This document shows positions 25,203 to 33,778 of a DNA stretch of 54,024 nucleotides, piece after piece (the first letter of the stretch is position 1; every line of letters starts with the position of its first letter). Made by a program: the position numbers and the translations under genes. The stretch lies in the NCBI RefSeq assembly GCF_000762405.1, contig NZ_JRPQ01000006.1, forward strand, positions 1 to 54,024. The letters are read 5' to 3'. The stretch comes from Hoylesella timonensis S9-PR14. GTDB lineage: Bacteria > Bacteroidota > Bacteroidia > Bacteroidales > Bacteroidaceae. The notes below the pieces were generated by a model that saw only the letters and a list, made by a program, of their open reading frames with translations, was not told the origin of the DNA and ran no database searches.

Positions 25203-28200
25203 ATGACAAGAAAAATTCTTTTATCATCCTTTTTTACTTTCTTTTTTGCTTGCATCTTTGCCGCTCCTATAGGAAAAGACAAAGCATTACGCATAGCAAA
25301 AAACTTTATGAGCCAAAAAGGAGTAGCTATAGACAGCAAATTGTCAATAGCATATAGCCCACAAGCTAAACCTTTAGCAGTGCAATCTCCCACCACCAGA
25401 ACAGGCAGACAAGTGATGTCAGCACAAAAATTGTACTATGTCATCAACAACGGTCAGGACAAAGGCTATATCGTTATTGCAGGCGATGACCGTGTTGCAC
25501 CCATCTTAGCCTTTTCAGCCGTTGGTGCGATGACCCAAGAAGCAATTGAACGACATCCCTCCATACATTATATGTACGAAGAGTATCAGCGACAAATACA
25601 GTGGGCAATAGAACACATGCCAGACAAACCTGTGCTGACTACAAGGGCAAGTGATTACAAAATACTCATCCAACCGTTATTGGAATACGATAACGACAGA
25701 CAAACACGCCTTCCACAAGCCATATCTTGGGGACAATCTTGGCCTTTTAACCAATATGCACCCAATTACAACTACAAAGGGACTGTTTACCCTACGGTGT
25801 CAGGTTGCGTGGCAACAGGCATCTCTACAGTGCTACGCTGGCACAAATGGCCTAACCATCCACATGGTAGTACTAATTATTGGTGGAAGGGTCGCTATCT
25901 GATGTCCCTCAATTTTGATGGTAACGGTCCAGAAAATGCAGCATACGACTGGGCCAACATGCCAGCCGCTGTAACAAGTGGTGGATATAACAGAGAGACA
26001 GGACTGCCCCTCAATGAAACTCAAGCTGACAACATAGGCAGACTTCTGCGCGATGTAGGCTACTCCGTACAAATGGACTACAACCCTGCATTTACGGGTG
26101 GTAGCGGAGCATATGTTTTTAATGCTCCCACAGCCCTTAGCGAACACTTTGGTTACAAACGCTCCGTACGTTTTCTGGAACGTAGCAACTATACCGATAA
26201 CGCATGGCTGAACCACGTCTACAACGAACTGAAAGATTATGGCCCCGTTGTCTATACAGGGTTCTCACAAGGCGGTGGTCACTGTTTTGTATTAGATGGA
26301 TTTGCCAGCAATGGCTTTGTCCATGTTGACTGGGGCTGGAATCGTTCTCAAAACGGTTGGCATCTGCTTAATGTTCTCAAGCCTGGACAAGAGGGAATTG
26401 GCGGAGGATACGGAGGATACTCGTCAAACCAACAGATGTTGCGCTATTTAGAGCCAGATGGACAGGATATCAACCCTAATCCTAACCCACGTCCCAATCC
26501 TAATCCCAATCCACAACCAGAGAAAAAGAGTAATTTATACATCTATGGCAACAAACCGCATTATACCATATCAGTTGGTGAAAGTAAAACGGTAGTAATC
26601 AATGTCGGCAATAATGGCAACGATAGCTTTGTGGGCTACCTCTCTTTATCTGTCTATAAAGACGACAACGATGCTTACTCTACTCTTGTTGATGAACAAT
26701 ATACACTGATTGGTGCTGGGTATTATCGTCCATTAGAGTTTTCTTTCAAAAACTACAACTTAGCGCCTGGCGAATATCGGTTGGCTGTCAACTACAAAGT
26801 GGGCAACACTTACAAGGCTATACAAGAGCAAGCGGGAACTATCACTATAAAGGAAAAAACTCCCCAACCAAAGCCTGAACCAAAGCCAAAACCAGAGCCA
26901 AAACCCCAACCAGAACCAAAGCCAGAAAAGAAAACATGTGTATTGTATATCTGCGGAGAGAAGCCACAGTATACAGTTAGGGATAACCAACGTAGCACTA
27001 TCGTTGTACATGTAGGAAATAAGGGCAACGACAGCTACGCTGGATACTTATCATTATCAGCTTATCAAAATGATGATAACAAGCAGGCTACCATTCTTGA
27101 TGAAAATTATTTATTAGTAAATGTGGGAGCTTGTAAAGATGTCGAATTTACTATAGCTGCCAATAAACTGAAAAAGGGCGAATATAAGTTAGCTGTAAAT
27201 TATAAAGACGAAAACGGCAATTACAAAGCTATCCCAGAGCAAGCAGCTTCGCTCAAAATCATTGGCAATGAACCCAATCCTAATCCTGACATCACCCCCA
27301 CTCCCAAACCAAAGCCCCAACCAAAGCCTGAGGTTAAACCTTTCGATATGGTAGTTGCCTTTAAAACATTTGCAAATGCAGATGAAGGTGAACATATCAA
27401 AATACCTTTCTCTGTTTATAACTACGGTGAAAGATATAGCGGAACCGTTAAGTTATTTGCTGTTCCACAAGGTTCAAAAGACGGAAGCGATGGTGTCTTG
27501 ATTTCTTCTGGTGAAACAACTATTGAGAAGTCGCAACGTATCAACTTTACTTTCTACACCAACCGCACATTTGAAACGTTGGTAGGTAGCAAAGATGGAC
27601 GTAAATACGACTTACTGTTATCGTTTACACATAATAATAAAGATGTGTATGCACATTTAGGATACAACAACCAAGATTATCGTGTAGGCGAACTAACAAT
27701 TACAAAACAAGAAAAGCCACAGCCAACGCCAAATATTATGCACGGTGATATTGCATTAAACACCGCTTACTTTGCACAAGGAGGCTTATGGTTAGGATCT
27801 GATAATTCCACAATATCGGCAAGATTCACGACTGTAAAAGTGCGCTATTCTCTTTATTCAGCGCATGGATATAACGGAAGAATACGTTTCTATGTAACAC
27901 AAAACTACAACGCAGCTGACAATGTGAACAATATGGTTATTGAAAAAGACATCAAGGCACAACCTGGATACAGCTACATTGATCTTATTTTTAATACGAG
28001 TAACTTATTACCAGGCATGGCTTACGCCAATATCCAATACCAAACAAGTGATAATAATCATTATTACTATTATCGTCCTCACGATCAAGTGGCATTCTAT
28101 GTTCGCAATTATCGTTACTTCGACTTCATAGATCCTAACGACAAAGACGCTCTTGGTGGCTTTGGTATATACAAGCCATTTGATGCAAGCACCAAAGGAA

Positions 28201-28532
28201 GAACATACCAATTTGGAGATGAACCACAATCCTATGTCAAGGTGCAGTCTATAGGTAATGGAGGTGACAACCAAACAGAAGACAATAATCTTACAACCAT
28301 CGACCAACTGAATGCAACAAATCAATTTTGTGTTGCACAACGATTGGTAACCGATAACGTTGAGATAACCGTACCCACAAACTGTGAGATGTCGCTCTTT
28401 AACATAAGTGGACAACAAATCATGTCTGCCCCCTTGCGTTTTGGCAACAATCGCATTTCGCTAAACAATATCCCTTGTGGGGTATATCTGTTAAAGACTA
28501 CATTTGGAACGGCAAAAATAATAAAACAATAG
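25203..28532 (+). CDS. Multidomain C10 (streptopain/interpain-type) cysteine protease with T9SS sorting domain
   Basis: 1109 residues. Signal peptide (MTRKILLSSFFTFFFACIFA), inhibitory propeptide (about 25-155, ending near LTTRASDYK), then the C10 catalytic domain with Cys202 (TVSGCVATG), His360 (GGGHCFVLDG) and the WGWN motif. After about residue 420 come a Pro-Asn linker (PNPNPRPNPNPNPQP), two homologous beta-sandwich repeats (about 26523-26860 and 26926-27270) separated by a Pro-Glu-Lys linker, two further beta domains, and a type A sorting domain at the C-terminus (FNISGQQIMSAP, ending GVYLLKTTFGTAKIIKQ). Relatives are Prevotella interpain A and Porphyromonas PrtT. It is a surface or secreted protease that degrades host proteins. 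Its position behind the cytolysin gene suggests it may also process that toxin (inference). Confidence 0.93.
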   Translation: MTRKILLSSFFTFFFACIFAAPIGKDKALRIAKNFMSQKGVAIDSKLSIAYSPQAKPLAVQSPTTRTGRQVMSAQKLYYVINNGQDKGYIVIAGDDRVAPILAFSAVGAMTQEAIERHPSIHYMYEEYQRQIQWAIEHMPDKPVLTTRASDYKILIQPLLEYDNDRQTRLPQAISWGQSWPFNQYAPNYNYKGTVYPTVSGCVATGISTVLRWHKWPNHPHGSTNYWWKGRYLMSLNFDGNGPENAAYDWANMPAAVTSGGYNRETGLPLNETQADNIGRLLRDVGYSVQMDYNPAFTGGSGAYVFNAPTALSEHFGYKRSVRFLERSNYTDNAWLNHVYNELKDYGPVVYTGFSQGGGHCFVLDGFASNGFVHVDWGWNRSQNGWHLLNVLKPGQEGIGGGYGGYSSNQQMLRYLEPDGQDINPNPNPRPNPNPNPQPEKKSNLYIYGNKPHYTISVGESKTVVINVGNNGNDSFVGYLSLSVYKDDNDAYSTLVDEQYTLIGAGYYRPLEFSFKNYNLAPGEYRLAVNYKVGNTYKAIQEQAGTITIKEKTPQPKPEPKPKPEPKPQPEPKPEKKTCVLYICGEKPQYTVRDNQRSTIVVHVGNKGNDSYAGYLSLSAYQNDDNKQATILDENYLLVNVGACKDVEFTIAANKLKKGEYKLAVNYKDENGNYKAIPEQAASLKIIGNEPNPNPDITPTPKPKPQPKPEVKPFDMVVAFKTFANADEGEHIKIPFSVYNYGERYSGTVKLFAVPQGSKDGSDGVLISSGETTIEKSQRINFTFYTNRTFETLVGSKDGRKYDLLLSFTHNNKDVYAHLGYNNQDYRVGELTITKQEKPQPTPNIMHGDIALNTAYFAQGGLWLGSDNSTISARFTTVKVRYSLYSAHGYNGRIRFYVTQNYNAADNVNNMVIEKDIKAQPGYSYIDLIFNTSNLLPGMAYANIQYQTSDNNHYYYYRPHDQVAFYVRNYRYFDFIDPNDKDALGGFGIYKPFDASTKGRTYQFGDEPQSYVKVQSIGNGGDNQTEDNNLTTIDQLNATNQFCVAQRLVTDNVEITVPTNCEMSLFNISGQQIMSAPLRFGNNRISLNNIPCGVYLLKTTFGTAKIIKQ
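26470..27330 (+). repeat. Duplicated beta domains and proline-rich linkers inside the C10 protease gene
   Basis: Two ~112-residue domains (26523-26860 and 26926-27270) share YTxS/YTVR starts, NVGNNGNDSFVGYLSLS against HVGNKGNDSYAGYLSLS, GEYRLAVNYK against GEYKLAVNYK, and KAIQEQAG against KAIPEQAA. They are flanked by low-complexity linkers of Pro with Asn (26470-26519) or with Lys/Glu/Gln (26863-26925, 27271-27330). A tandem domain duplication is evident. Confidence 0.85.
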
Positions 28533-28553
28533 TTTTCTTATTATAAGGACACT

Positions 28554-28592
28554 AAGGCGAGATTACATTTATTTGTAGTCTCGCCTTTTTCA
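28554..28592 (+). terminator. Terminator of the cytolysin/protease operon
   Basis: AAGGCGAGATTACA (28554-28567) pairs with TGTAGTCTCGCCTT (28574-28587) with one G-T, around a 6-base loop, and five T follow. Confidence 0.88.
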
Positions 28593-28774
28593 TTAGCTTT
28601 CCTAAACTGAATAATCCTACCCATAACAACAATCATAGAGCCAAGTTTGAGATAGATGGAAGAATAGATGCAGCCAACCACTTAAGCAAAGTATAGATAT
28701 AGGGATACAAAAGCCAAGGAGAAGCCAAAACTGGTAAGCACGGCTTACTAAAAGTCATCCAATCTTACTAAAAA

Positions 28775-28816
28775 TAAAAAAGTCTTTTTCCAAGTATTCA
28801 TAACAGGAAAAAGACT
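28775..28816 (-). terminator. Terminator of the lipoprotein gene
   Basis: AGTCTTTTTCC (28781-28791) is perfectly complementary to GGAAAAAGACT (28806-28816). Read on the minus strand, a T-rich run follows. Confidence 0.8.
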
Positions 28817-28840
28817 ATTCTGTACCAGCAAGGGATGCTA

Positions 28841-29431
28841 TCAGCTTATTCTCTTTATTTTGAGTTGTGCTGATTTTACATCAAACTTTTCGGTCAATTT
28901 ATCTTCTTTCATCATATCTTCTACAAATACCAATGCGTCAAATATGCAAGAGTTTTGCTCCATGGAGAGAATTTTCAAGGATATAGTATGTGAAGATGTT
29001 ATGCTAAGCACACCATTCTTGATATCGTATGTAGATTTTTCATCGTTTGCCTTCCAACCATCATCATATTCATAAGATGTCACTTTGTGGTCTTTATCAA
29101 ACTGTAGCCTTTGAACGGGAAAATCGTCTGCAGTAAGTTTAACGCCAAGCCCCTTTAGCATCTTTGCATCAAATTCCTGACCGTTCACGTAAATTTTAGA
29201 TCCACCTATGGCATTAAGTTTTACCTCAACGTTAAAATTCATAGACGTTTGCTTGTCTGCAAGAGAGAAAGTCAAGCCTTCCGTTTCCCATGTACCAACA
29301 ATGTTTTTTGCGTAGTCGGACAGCTCTACCTTATCATTACCGTCGTCACTCTTACTACATCCCGTGAAGACAATCGCTGCCACTAAAAACAAGGATAGTG
29401 AAAAATACTTCAAAATTTTCATTTTGTTCAT
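28841..29431 (-). CDS. Lipocalin-like lipoprotein, function unknown
   Basis: 196 residues. The lipoprotein signal has lipobox VFTGC (Cys25 from the first ATG; a second ATG three codons later is equally good). The mature protein begins with an acidic spacer (SKSDDGNDKVE), then AKNIVGTWETEG, the typical opening of lipocalin-like/DUF4923-type Bacteroidota lipoproteins, followed by alternating beta strands. No catalytic residues are evident. It is convergent with the cytolysin/protease unit. Self-protection against a pore-forming protein is a conceivable role for a lipoprotein here, but nothing in the sequence shows it. Confidence 0.75.
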   Translation of the reverse strand: MNKMKILKYFSLSLFLVAAIVFTGCSKSDDGNDKVELSDYAKNIVGTWETEGLTFSLADKQTSMNFNVEVKLNAIGGSKIYVNGQEFDAKMLKGLGVKLTADDFPVQRLQFDKDHKVTSYEYDDGWKANDEKSTYDIKNGVLSITSSHTISLKILSMEQNSCIFDALVFVEDMMKEDKLTEKFDVKSAQLKIKRIS

Positions 29432-29461
29432 TGTAATATTTTTTATGATTTATACAGTTTG

Positions 29462-29469
29462 CAAAAGTA
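29462..29469 (-). promoter_or_regulatory. Promoter -7 box of the lipocalin-like gene
   Basis: TACTTTTG on the minus strand matches TAnnTTTG, about 30 bases upstream of the start. No -33 box is clear. Confidence 0.45.
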
Positions 29470-29630
29470 AGTGTTTTCTTTTTCTTTTTAAGGTAAGAAA
29501 CAAATATTAACATCTACACAGGCTTTATGTCATAATATCTGAAACTCAGTAAAATACAGTGCCAAAATTAAGGTTATTTCCTTGTAAATATTAGCCCATC
29601 TTTCTTATGTATTGACAACATACTTTTTTG

Positions 29631-30002
29631 CTTTTTGTCAATATTTCTGACACTTTTTGGGGGTCTCCAAAAGTGCTAAAATAGAAAAGAATAGACGGTT
29701 TTTTGTCAAGTTTTAAGCCTTATAAACAGCAAAAATATGCCTCCTCGGGCTTAAAGCATGCAAATAACGCTCCTAACATAAAGAGTTAAGGGCACTAACC
29801 CATGCGAATAAGCACCTTATCCCATTACTTTTGTGGCGTTATCTCATTGCTTTATCTGCGCAAATTCGCACCCTTTTTTCATACTTTATTGTGTGTCAAC
29901 AAGATAGAAACTTCGTCATAACTCGCGTATTTGCAAGCAATCTATAAGTTGGTGAAAAATACGAGGAATATGAGAGGGGTCGTGTAAAGATATTTCAGCA
30001 TT
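29631..30002 (+). repeat. Dispersed intergenic repeat, copy B (complete, about 372 bp)
   Basis: The left end CTTTTTGTC (29631-29639) and AAAATAGA (29678-29685) occur at the same distance (54-55 bases) as in copies C and D. The core 29784-29825 contains the hairpin ATAAG-CAC-CTTAT, flanked by TAAAGCA (from 29752) and TGCTTTA (near 29850). The right part shares TTTGCAAGCAA (C has TTTGCGAGCAA) and GTGAAAAAT. The last 55 bases match window positions 1-55. It has no coding potential. It fills the gap between the lipoprotein gene and the DUF4294 gene; the remaining parts of that gap (29470-29630, 30003-30156) show nothing I can name. Confidence 0.7.
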
Positions 30003-30156
30003 CAGAGAAAGCAAAAATATCGTGCAAACAGAAAGCGTAGAGGGATGAAATATTGTGAGAAAAATGAACTATAAAGCACTGCGTTCTTCACAAAAATCTG
30101 ATACAAGTTGATAATCGCCCTCGTTTTTATCAAATCTTTAGAGCCAAAAATGAATA

Positions 30157-30807
30157 TTACAGTTGCCCTGCCTCCACTTGCAACACAATACGTTCGGTGA
30201 GACGATCTACCCCTTCGGCATCGTATTTCTTGGTAAGACTTGCTCCGAAAGCCCAAGCAAACGCCTGCCAAAAGCCTGCGCGAATAGGTCCCATAAACGC
30301 TTGTATCAGCTGGTAAGAAGACGAGTCACACTCACGATACACCAACTTGATGAGCAGTTTGCCTTGTTGGTAACTGAGTTTTTTCATACGTGGCGTGTAC
30401 TGCTCCTTAATACCCTGTTCCACTCGCTTCATATGTTCGTCTCTTGCCTTCTTGTTGGGCAATGTCTGAAGGTAGTCGCCTGTTTCGATAATGATGCGAT
30501 TTACTTCTTTGGCAATGGGCAATACCTTTTTGATATTGCGCACCAATCTGTTATATGCCATGCGTTGCTGCGCACTCTTGAACACTGGTTGCGGATACAC
30601 ATAGATATTATTAAACTCCAGGTATTGAATAGAGTCACGCCCACGGAGCACTTTTCCTACCTTGACCATCGGCTCAAAAGTTGGGCTGTCCATATCTACC
30701 TCACGCTCTTCGGGGTGAAGGGGCGTACTCGGAAGTGGATTCTGTGCATGTGCTTGCAAAGCTGCCAACAACATGACTATCAATATAACCGTGATGTTTC
30801 TATTCAT
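30157..30807 (-). CDS. DUF4294 domain protein, exported
   Basis: 216 residues from ATG 30807 (MNRNITVILIVMLLAALQAHA, signal peptide, then Gln-Asn-Pro). An ATG four codons earlier lies next to a -7-like TACATTTG and is less likely. The mature part has the DUF4294 pattern: GRDSIQYLEFNNIYVYP, RNIKKVLPIAKEVNRII, then YTPRMKKLSYQQGKLLIKLVYRE and RAGFWQAFAWAFG. The function of this Bacteroidota-specific family is unknown; it is periplasmic or envelope-associated. It is divergent from the helix-hairpin-helix protein gene. Confidence 0.85.
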   Translation of the reverse strand: MNRNITVILIVMLLAALQAHAQNPLPSTPLHPEEREVDMDSPTFEPMVKVGKVLRGRDSIQYLEFNNIYVYPQPVFKSAQQRMAYNRLVRNIKKVLPIAKEVNRIIIETGDYLQTLPNKKARDEHMKRVEQGIKEQYTPRMKKLSYQQGKLLIKLVYRECDSSSYQLIQAFMGPIRAGFWQAFAWAFGASLTKKYDAEGVDRLTERIVLQVEAGQL

Positions 30808-30862
30808 AAAGCACAGCAAATGTAATGATAATTTCGGACTGCAAGAAATAATTTTATTTTTA

Positions 30863-30894
30863 TTTGCGTTATTAAGTTTTTCACATTATTTTTG
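30863..30894 (+). promoter_or_regulatory. Promoter of the helix-hairpin-helix protein gene
   Basis: TTTG (30863-30866), a 20-bp spacer and TATTTTTG (30887-30894) match the consensus, 29 bases before the ATG at 30923. Confidence 0.65.
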
Positions 30895-30922
30895 TTGAAC
30901 TATTGGAAAACAGCCTTCAACC

Positions 30923-32914
30923 ATGAAAAAGAAATTACTCTTTGGCTTGTTTTGGTTTTGCTGTACATGGGTTTACGCCCAAGATATTCCATCTTGGCAA
31001 ACTTATTTAGAGCAACTTAGCGATGTAGAAGGTATTGAATCGGGTGACTTGGAAGAGATGTATGAGATGTTGAGCGAGCAAGCTGCACATCCCATTGACT
31101 TGAATCACGCCACTCGAGAGGACTTGGCACAGCTGCCATTCTTGACCAAACAGCAAATAGAAGAGCTCGTGGAATATATAGACCAATACGCCCCACTGCG
31201 GAGTGTTGGTGAACTGGCGATGATTGAATCATTGGACTTCACTCGGAGAAAGCTGCTTTCCTATTTCGTCACCATCAACCCTTCTCCCACTTCTGCCTTT
31301 CCTTCGATGAAAGACCTCTTGCGATATGGGCGCAATGAATTGATTGCAACGGGCAAGATGCCTTTTTATAGGCGCAAAGGAGATGACAATGGCTACCTTG
31401 GTTACCCATACAAACACTGGTTGCGTTACCAGCTGTCGTATGGATCGTATGGCAAAATGGGCATCGTTGCCTCGCAAGATGCTGGCGAACCCTGGTTTGC
31501 AGGGCGCAACAAATGGGGCTACGACTACTATTCTTTCTATGCGCAGGCGAATAAGTTAGGCAAGATAAAGTCGTTAGTCATAGGGAGATACCGCGCTAAA
31601 TTTGGACTTGGCGTGGCTATGAATCGTGACTTCATGCTCGGGAAGCTCACTACCTTAGCATCATTGGGCAACCAGTACAATACTATTCGTGCGCACTCGT
31701 CGCGCTCGGAAGCCAATTATCTGCAAGGAGTCGCTGCTACGGTGCAGGTAACGAATGGACTTGACCTCACTGGTTTTGCATCCTATCGATACATAGACGG
31801 CACACTGAACAAAGACAGTACCACGATAGCCACCATTGTCACATCGGGCTATCATCGCACAATGCGAGAGATGAGCCGCAAACACAACACTTCTGAATTT
31901 GTAGCAGGAGGACATTTGCAGTATTTCAGTCATGGCTTTCATGTGGGAGCAACCGCATTTTCAACGACTTTGGACAAGGAGTTTCAGCCCAATATTAAAC
32001 AAACTTATCGGCAATATGCTCCTCAAGGCAAATCTTTTTGGAACGCCAGCATCGATTATGGCTATATTAGCAGGCGACTTTCCTTACAGGGAGAAACCGC
32101 AACCGGTAACCACAAAGCACTCGCAACCATTAACAGCATTAGCTACCAATGCCTACCCAATTGGTCGGTGATAGCCATTCAGCGATTTTATTCCTACCGA
32201 TATTACGCTCTTTTGGGGCAAAGTTTTAGCGAAAGCGGGCATTGTCAAAACGAAAGTGGCATCTTTCTCGGCACCAATTGGCAGCCTTTTCGCCATTTAT
32301 CGATGATGACTTACGTTGATTTTGCTTATTTCCCATGGGCTCGGTATCAAGCGTCACAGTCGAGTCATGCTTGGGATGTGATGACACTTGCCACTTATCA
32401 ACATAGACAATGGAACTTGCAGGTGCGCTACCGATACAAGATGAAACAGAAAGACACCGCAGACAAGTCGGCTCTCCTCAATACCTACACTCACCGAGTA
32501 CGCATCGCTGCCCTGTTGACCCACAGCGCATGGTTTACAAAAACACAGATTGACGGGGCGTATTATCAAGGTGCAAAACACAGCACAGGATACATGGTGA
32601 CAGAAAATGTGGGTGGAAAGTTCAAACGGTTACAGGCTTTTGCCGCACTGGCTTATTTCCACACCGATGATTACAACAGCCGTTTGTACACTTACGAACG
32701 TGGCATGCTCTACACCTTTGCATTCCCTATGTTTGCTGGCAAGGGCGTTCGTGGAGCTTTCAACACACGCTTCAACCTCAACGAACAGCTAATGGTGGCT
32801 GTCAAGATAGGAGCTACACATTATTTGGATCGTCAGAAGATGGGCACAGGGTATCAAGAAATCAACGGCAACACACAAACCGACTTGGAAATGCAGTTGC
32901 GTTGGAGATTTTAA
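30923..32914 (+). CDS. Exported helix-hairpin-helix plus beta-barrel-like protein
   Basis: 663 residues. Signal peptide MKKKLLFGLFWFCCTWVYA, then Gln. A ComEA-like helix-hairpin-helix region (about 58-110) reads PIDLNHATREDLAQLPFLTK, then LRSVGELAMIESL. The rest alternates polar and aromatic residues in strands (YYSFYAQANKLGK, GFHVGATAFS, RWNLQVRYRYK-like) and ends in LEMQLRWRF, an outer-membrane-barrel style terminus with a final Phe. The HhH part may bind DNA or simply act as a small interaction module, as in related Bacteroidota proteins. The role is unknown; DNA uptake cannot be claimed. Confidence 0.8.
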   Translation: MKKKLLFGLFWFCCTWVYAQDIPSWQTYLEQLSDVEGIESGDLEEMYEMLSEQAAHPIDLNHATREDLAQLPFLTKQQIEELVEYIDQYAPLRSVGELAMIESLDFTRRKLLSYFVTINPSPTSAFPSMKDLLRYGRNELIATGKMPFYRRKGDDNGYLGYPYKHWLRYQLSYGSYGKMGIVASQDAGEPWFAGRNKWGYDYYSFYAQANKLGKIKSLVIGRYRAKFGLGVAMNRDFMLGKLTTLASLGNQYNTIRAHSSRSEANYLQGVAATVQVTNGLDLTGFASYRYIDGTLNKDSTTIATIVTSGYHRTMREMSRKHNTSEFVAGGHLQYFSHGFHVGATAFSTTLDKEFQPNIKQTYRQYAPQGKSFWNASIDYGYISRRLSLQGETATGNHKALATINSISYQCLPNWSVIAIQRFYSYRYYALLGQSFSESGHCQNESGIFLGTNWQPFRHLSMMTYVDFAYFPWARYQASQSSHAWDVMTLATYQHRQWNLQVRYRYKMKQKDTADKSALLNTYTHRVRIAALLTHSAWFTKTQIDGAYYQGAKHSTGYMVTENVGGKFKRLQAFAALAYFHTDDYNSRLYTYERGMLYTFAFPMFAGKGVRGAFNTRFNLNEQLMVAVKIGATHYLDRQKMGTGYQEINGNTQTDLEMQLRWRF

Positions 32915-32931
32915 GACAAATAACCAGACGG

Positions 32932-32966
32932 TTTGCGCAAAAGAAATAAATAATTTGTTACTTTTG
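32932..32966 (+). promoter_or_regulatory. Promoter of the deacetylase-gtrB-gtrA genes
   Basis: TACTTTTG (32959-32966) is a perfect -7 box, 27 bases before the ATG at 32993. TTTG at 32932-32935 is the best -33 candidate, but its 23-bp spacing is long. Confidence 0.5.
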
Positions 32967-32992
32967 CAAATACTATACGAAAAGGCAATGTC

Positions 32993-33778
32993 ATGATATT
33001 ATTGAGTTTCGACACCGAAGAATTTGATGTACCCAAAGAACACGGCGTGAACATCTCGTTAGAAGAAGGGATGCGCATTTCTGTTGAAGGCACAAACAAG
33101 ATATTAGACTGCTTACAACAAAATGAAGTACACGCTACCTTCTTTTGTACAGCAAACTTTGCCGAACAGTCGCCTCAAACCATTAGGCGCATTATGCAAG
33201 AGGGGCACGAGGTGGCTTGTCATGGTGTGGACCATTGGCAACCTAAACCTACAGACGTGTTTGAATCCAAACGCATCGTAGAAAGCGTGGCAGACACACA
33301 GGTGCATGGTTATCGGCAACCAAGGATGTTTCCCGTGTCAGACGAGGACATTGAAAAGGCGGGCTATCTGTACAACTCTTCCCTAAATCCTGCCTTTATT
33401 CCTGGCAGATACATGCACCTCACAACGCCTCGTACATGGTTTATGCGCGGAGAAGTGATGCAAATACCAGCATCGGTAACGCCTTGGGTGCGCTTTCCGC
33501 TGTTTTGGCTGTCGTTACATCTCTTGCCACAGCGGCTCTATCACTGGATGACAAGGCGAGTACTGCGACACGATGGCTATTTTGTAACCTACTTTCATCC
33601 ATGGGAGTTCTACGACCTCAACGCACACCGTGAATACAAGATGCCGTATATCATCCGCAAAAATAGTGGCGACAAAATGGTTCAACGATTGAGCAACCTC
33701 ATCAAGATGCTGAAAAAAGAAGAGGAAGCGTTTGTTACCTTTACCGAATTTGCAAAAAGTAAATTGAACAAAGCATGA
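32993..33778 (+). CDS. Polysaccharide deacetylase (NodB/CE4-like)
   Basis: 261 residues, no signal peptide. NodB motifs: LSFDTEEFD (motif 1, acidic catalytic and metal residues), CHGVDHWQP (motif 2, metal histidines) and VHGYRQPRM (motif 3). The HGxDH context and the size are like cytoplasmic-face deacetylases that modify lipid-linked sugars (ArnD-like) or capsule precursors. The stop overlaps the start of the next gene by 4 bases. With GtrB and GtrA this forms a compact operon, consistent with modification of an undecaprenyl-linked sugar that is then transferred to surface polysaccharide (inference). Confidence 0.88.
   Translation: MILLSFDTEEFDVPKEHGVNISLEEGMRISVEGTNKILDCLQQNEVHATFFCTANFAEQSPQTIRRIMQEGHEVACHGVDHWQPKPTDVFESKRIVESVADTQVHGYRQPRMFPVSDEDIEKAGYLYNSSLNPAFIPGRYMHLTTPRTWFMRGEVMQIPASVTPWVRFPLFWLSLHLLPQRLYHWMTRRVLRHDGYFVTYFHPWEFYDLNAHREYKMPYIIRKNSGDKMVQRLSNLIKMLKKEEEAFVTFTEFAKSKLNKA

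Larger units (their letters stand above)
28533..28840. other. Non-coding gap between C10 protease and convergent lipoprotein gene
   Basis: No gene is supported. It contains the terminators of both convergent genes. In between, 28593-28780 holds only a small hairpin, GTAAGC-ACG-GCTTAC at 28734-28748. Confidence 0.6.

Noticed and set aside
26470..27330. CRISPR-like or tandem DNA repeats
   Set aside because: The periodicity comes from codons of Pro-Asn and Pro-Lys/Glu linkers within the protease; there are no spacers or palindromic repeats.
29432..30156. Insertion sequence remnant or tRNA-bearing gap
   Set aside because: No transposase fragment, target-site duplication, terminal inverted repeat or tRNA cloverleaf was visible; the stretch is explained by repeat copy B and AT-rich spacer.
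30163..30825. Open frame (220 codons) antisense to the DUF4294 gene
   Set aside because: The minus-strand frame has a signal peptide and the family pattern; the plus-strand frame has neither.
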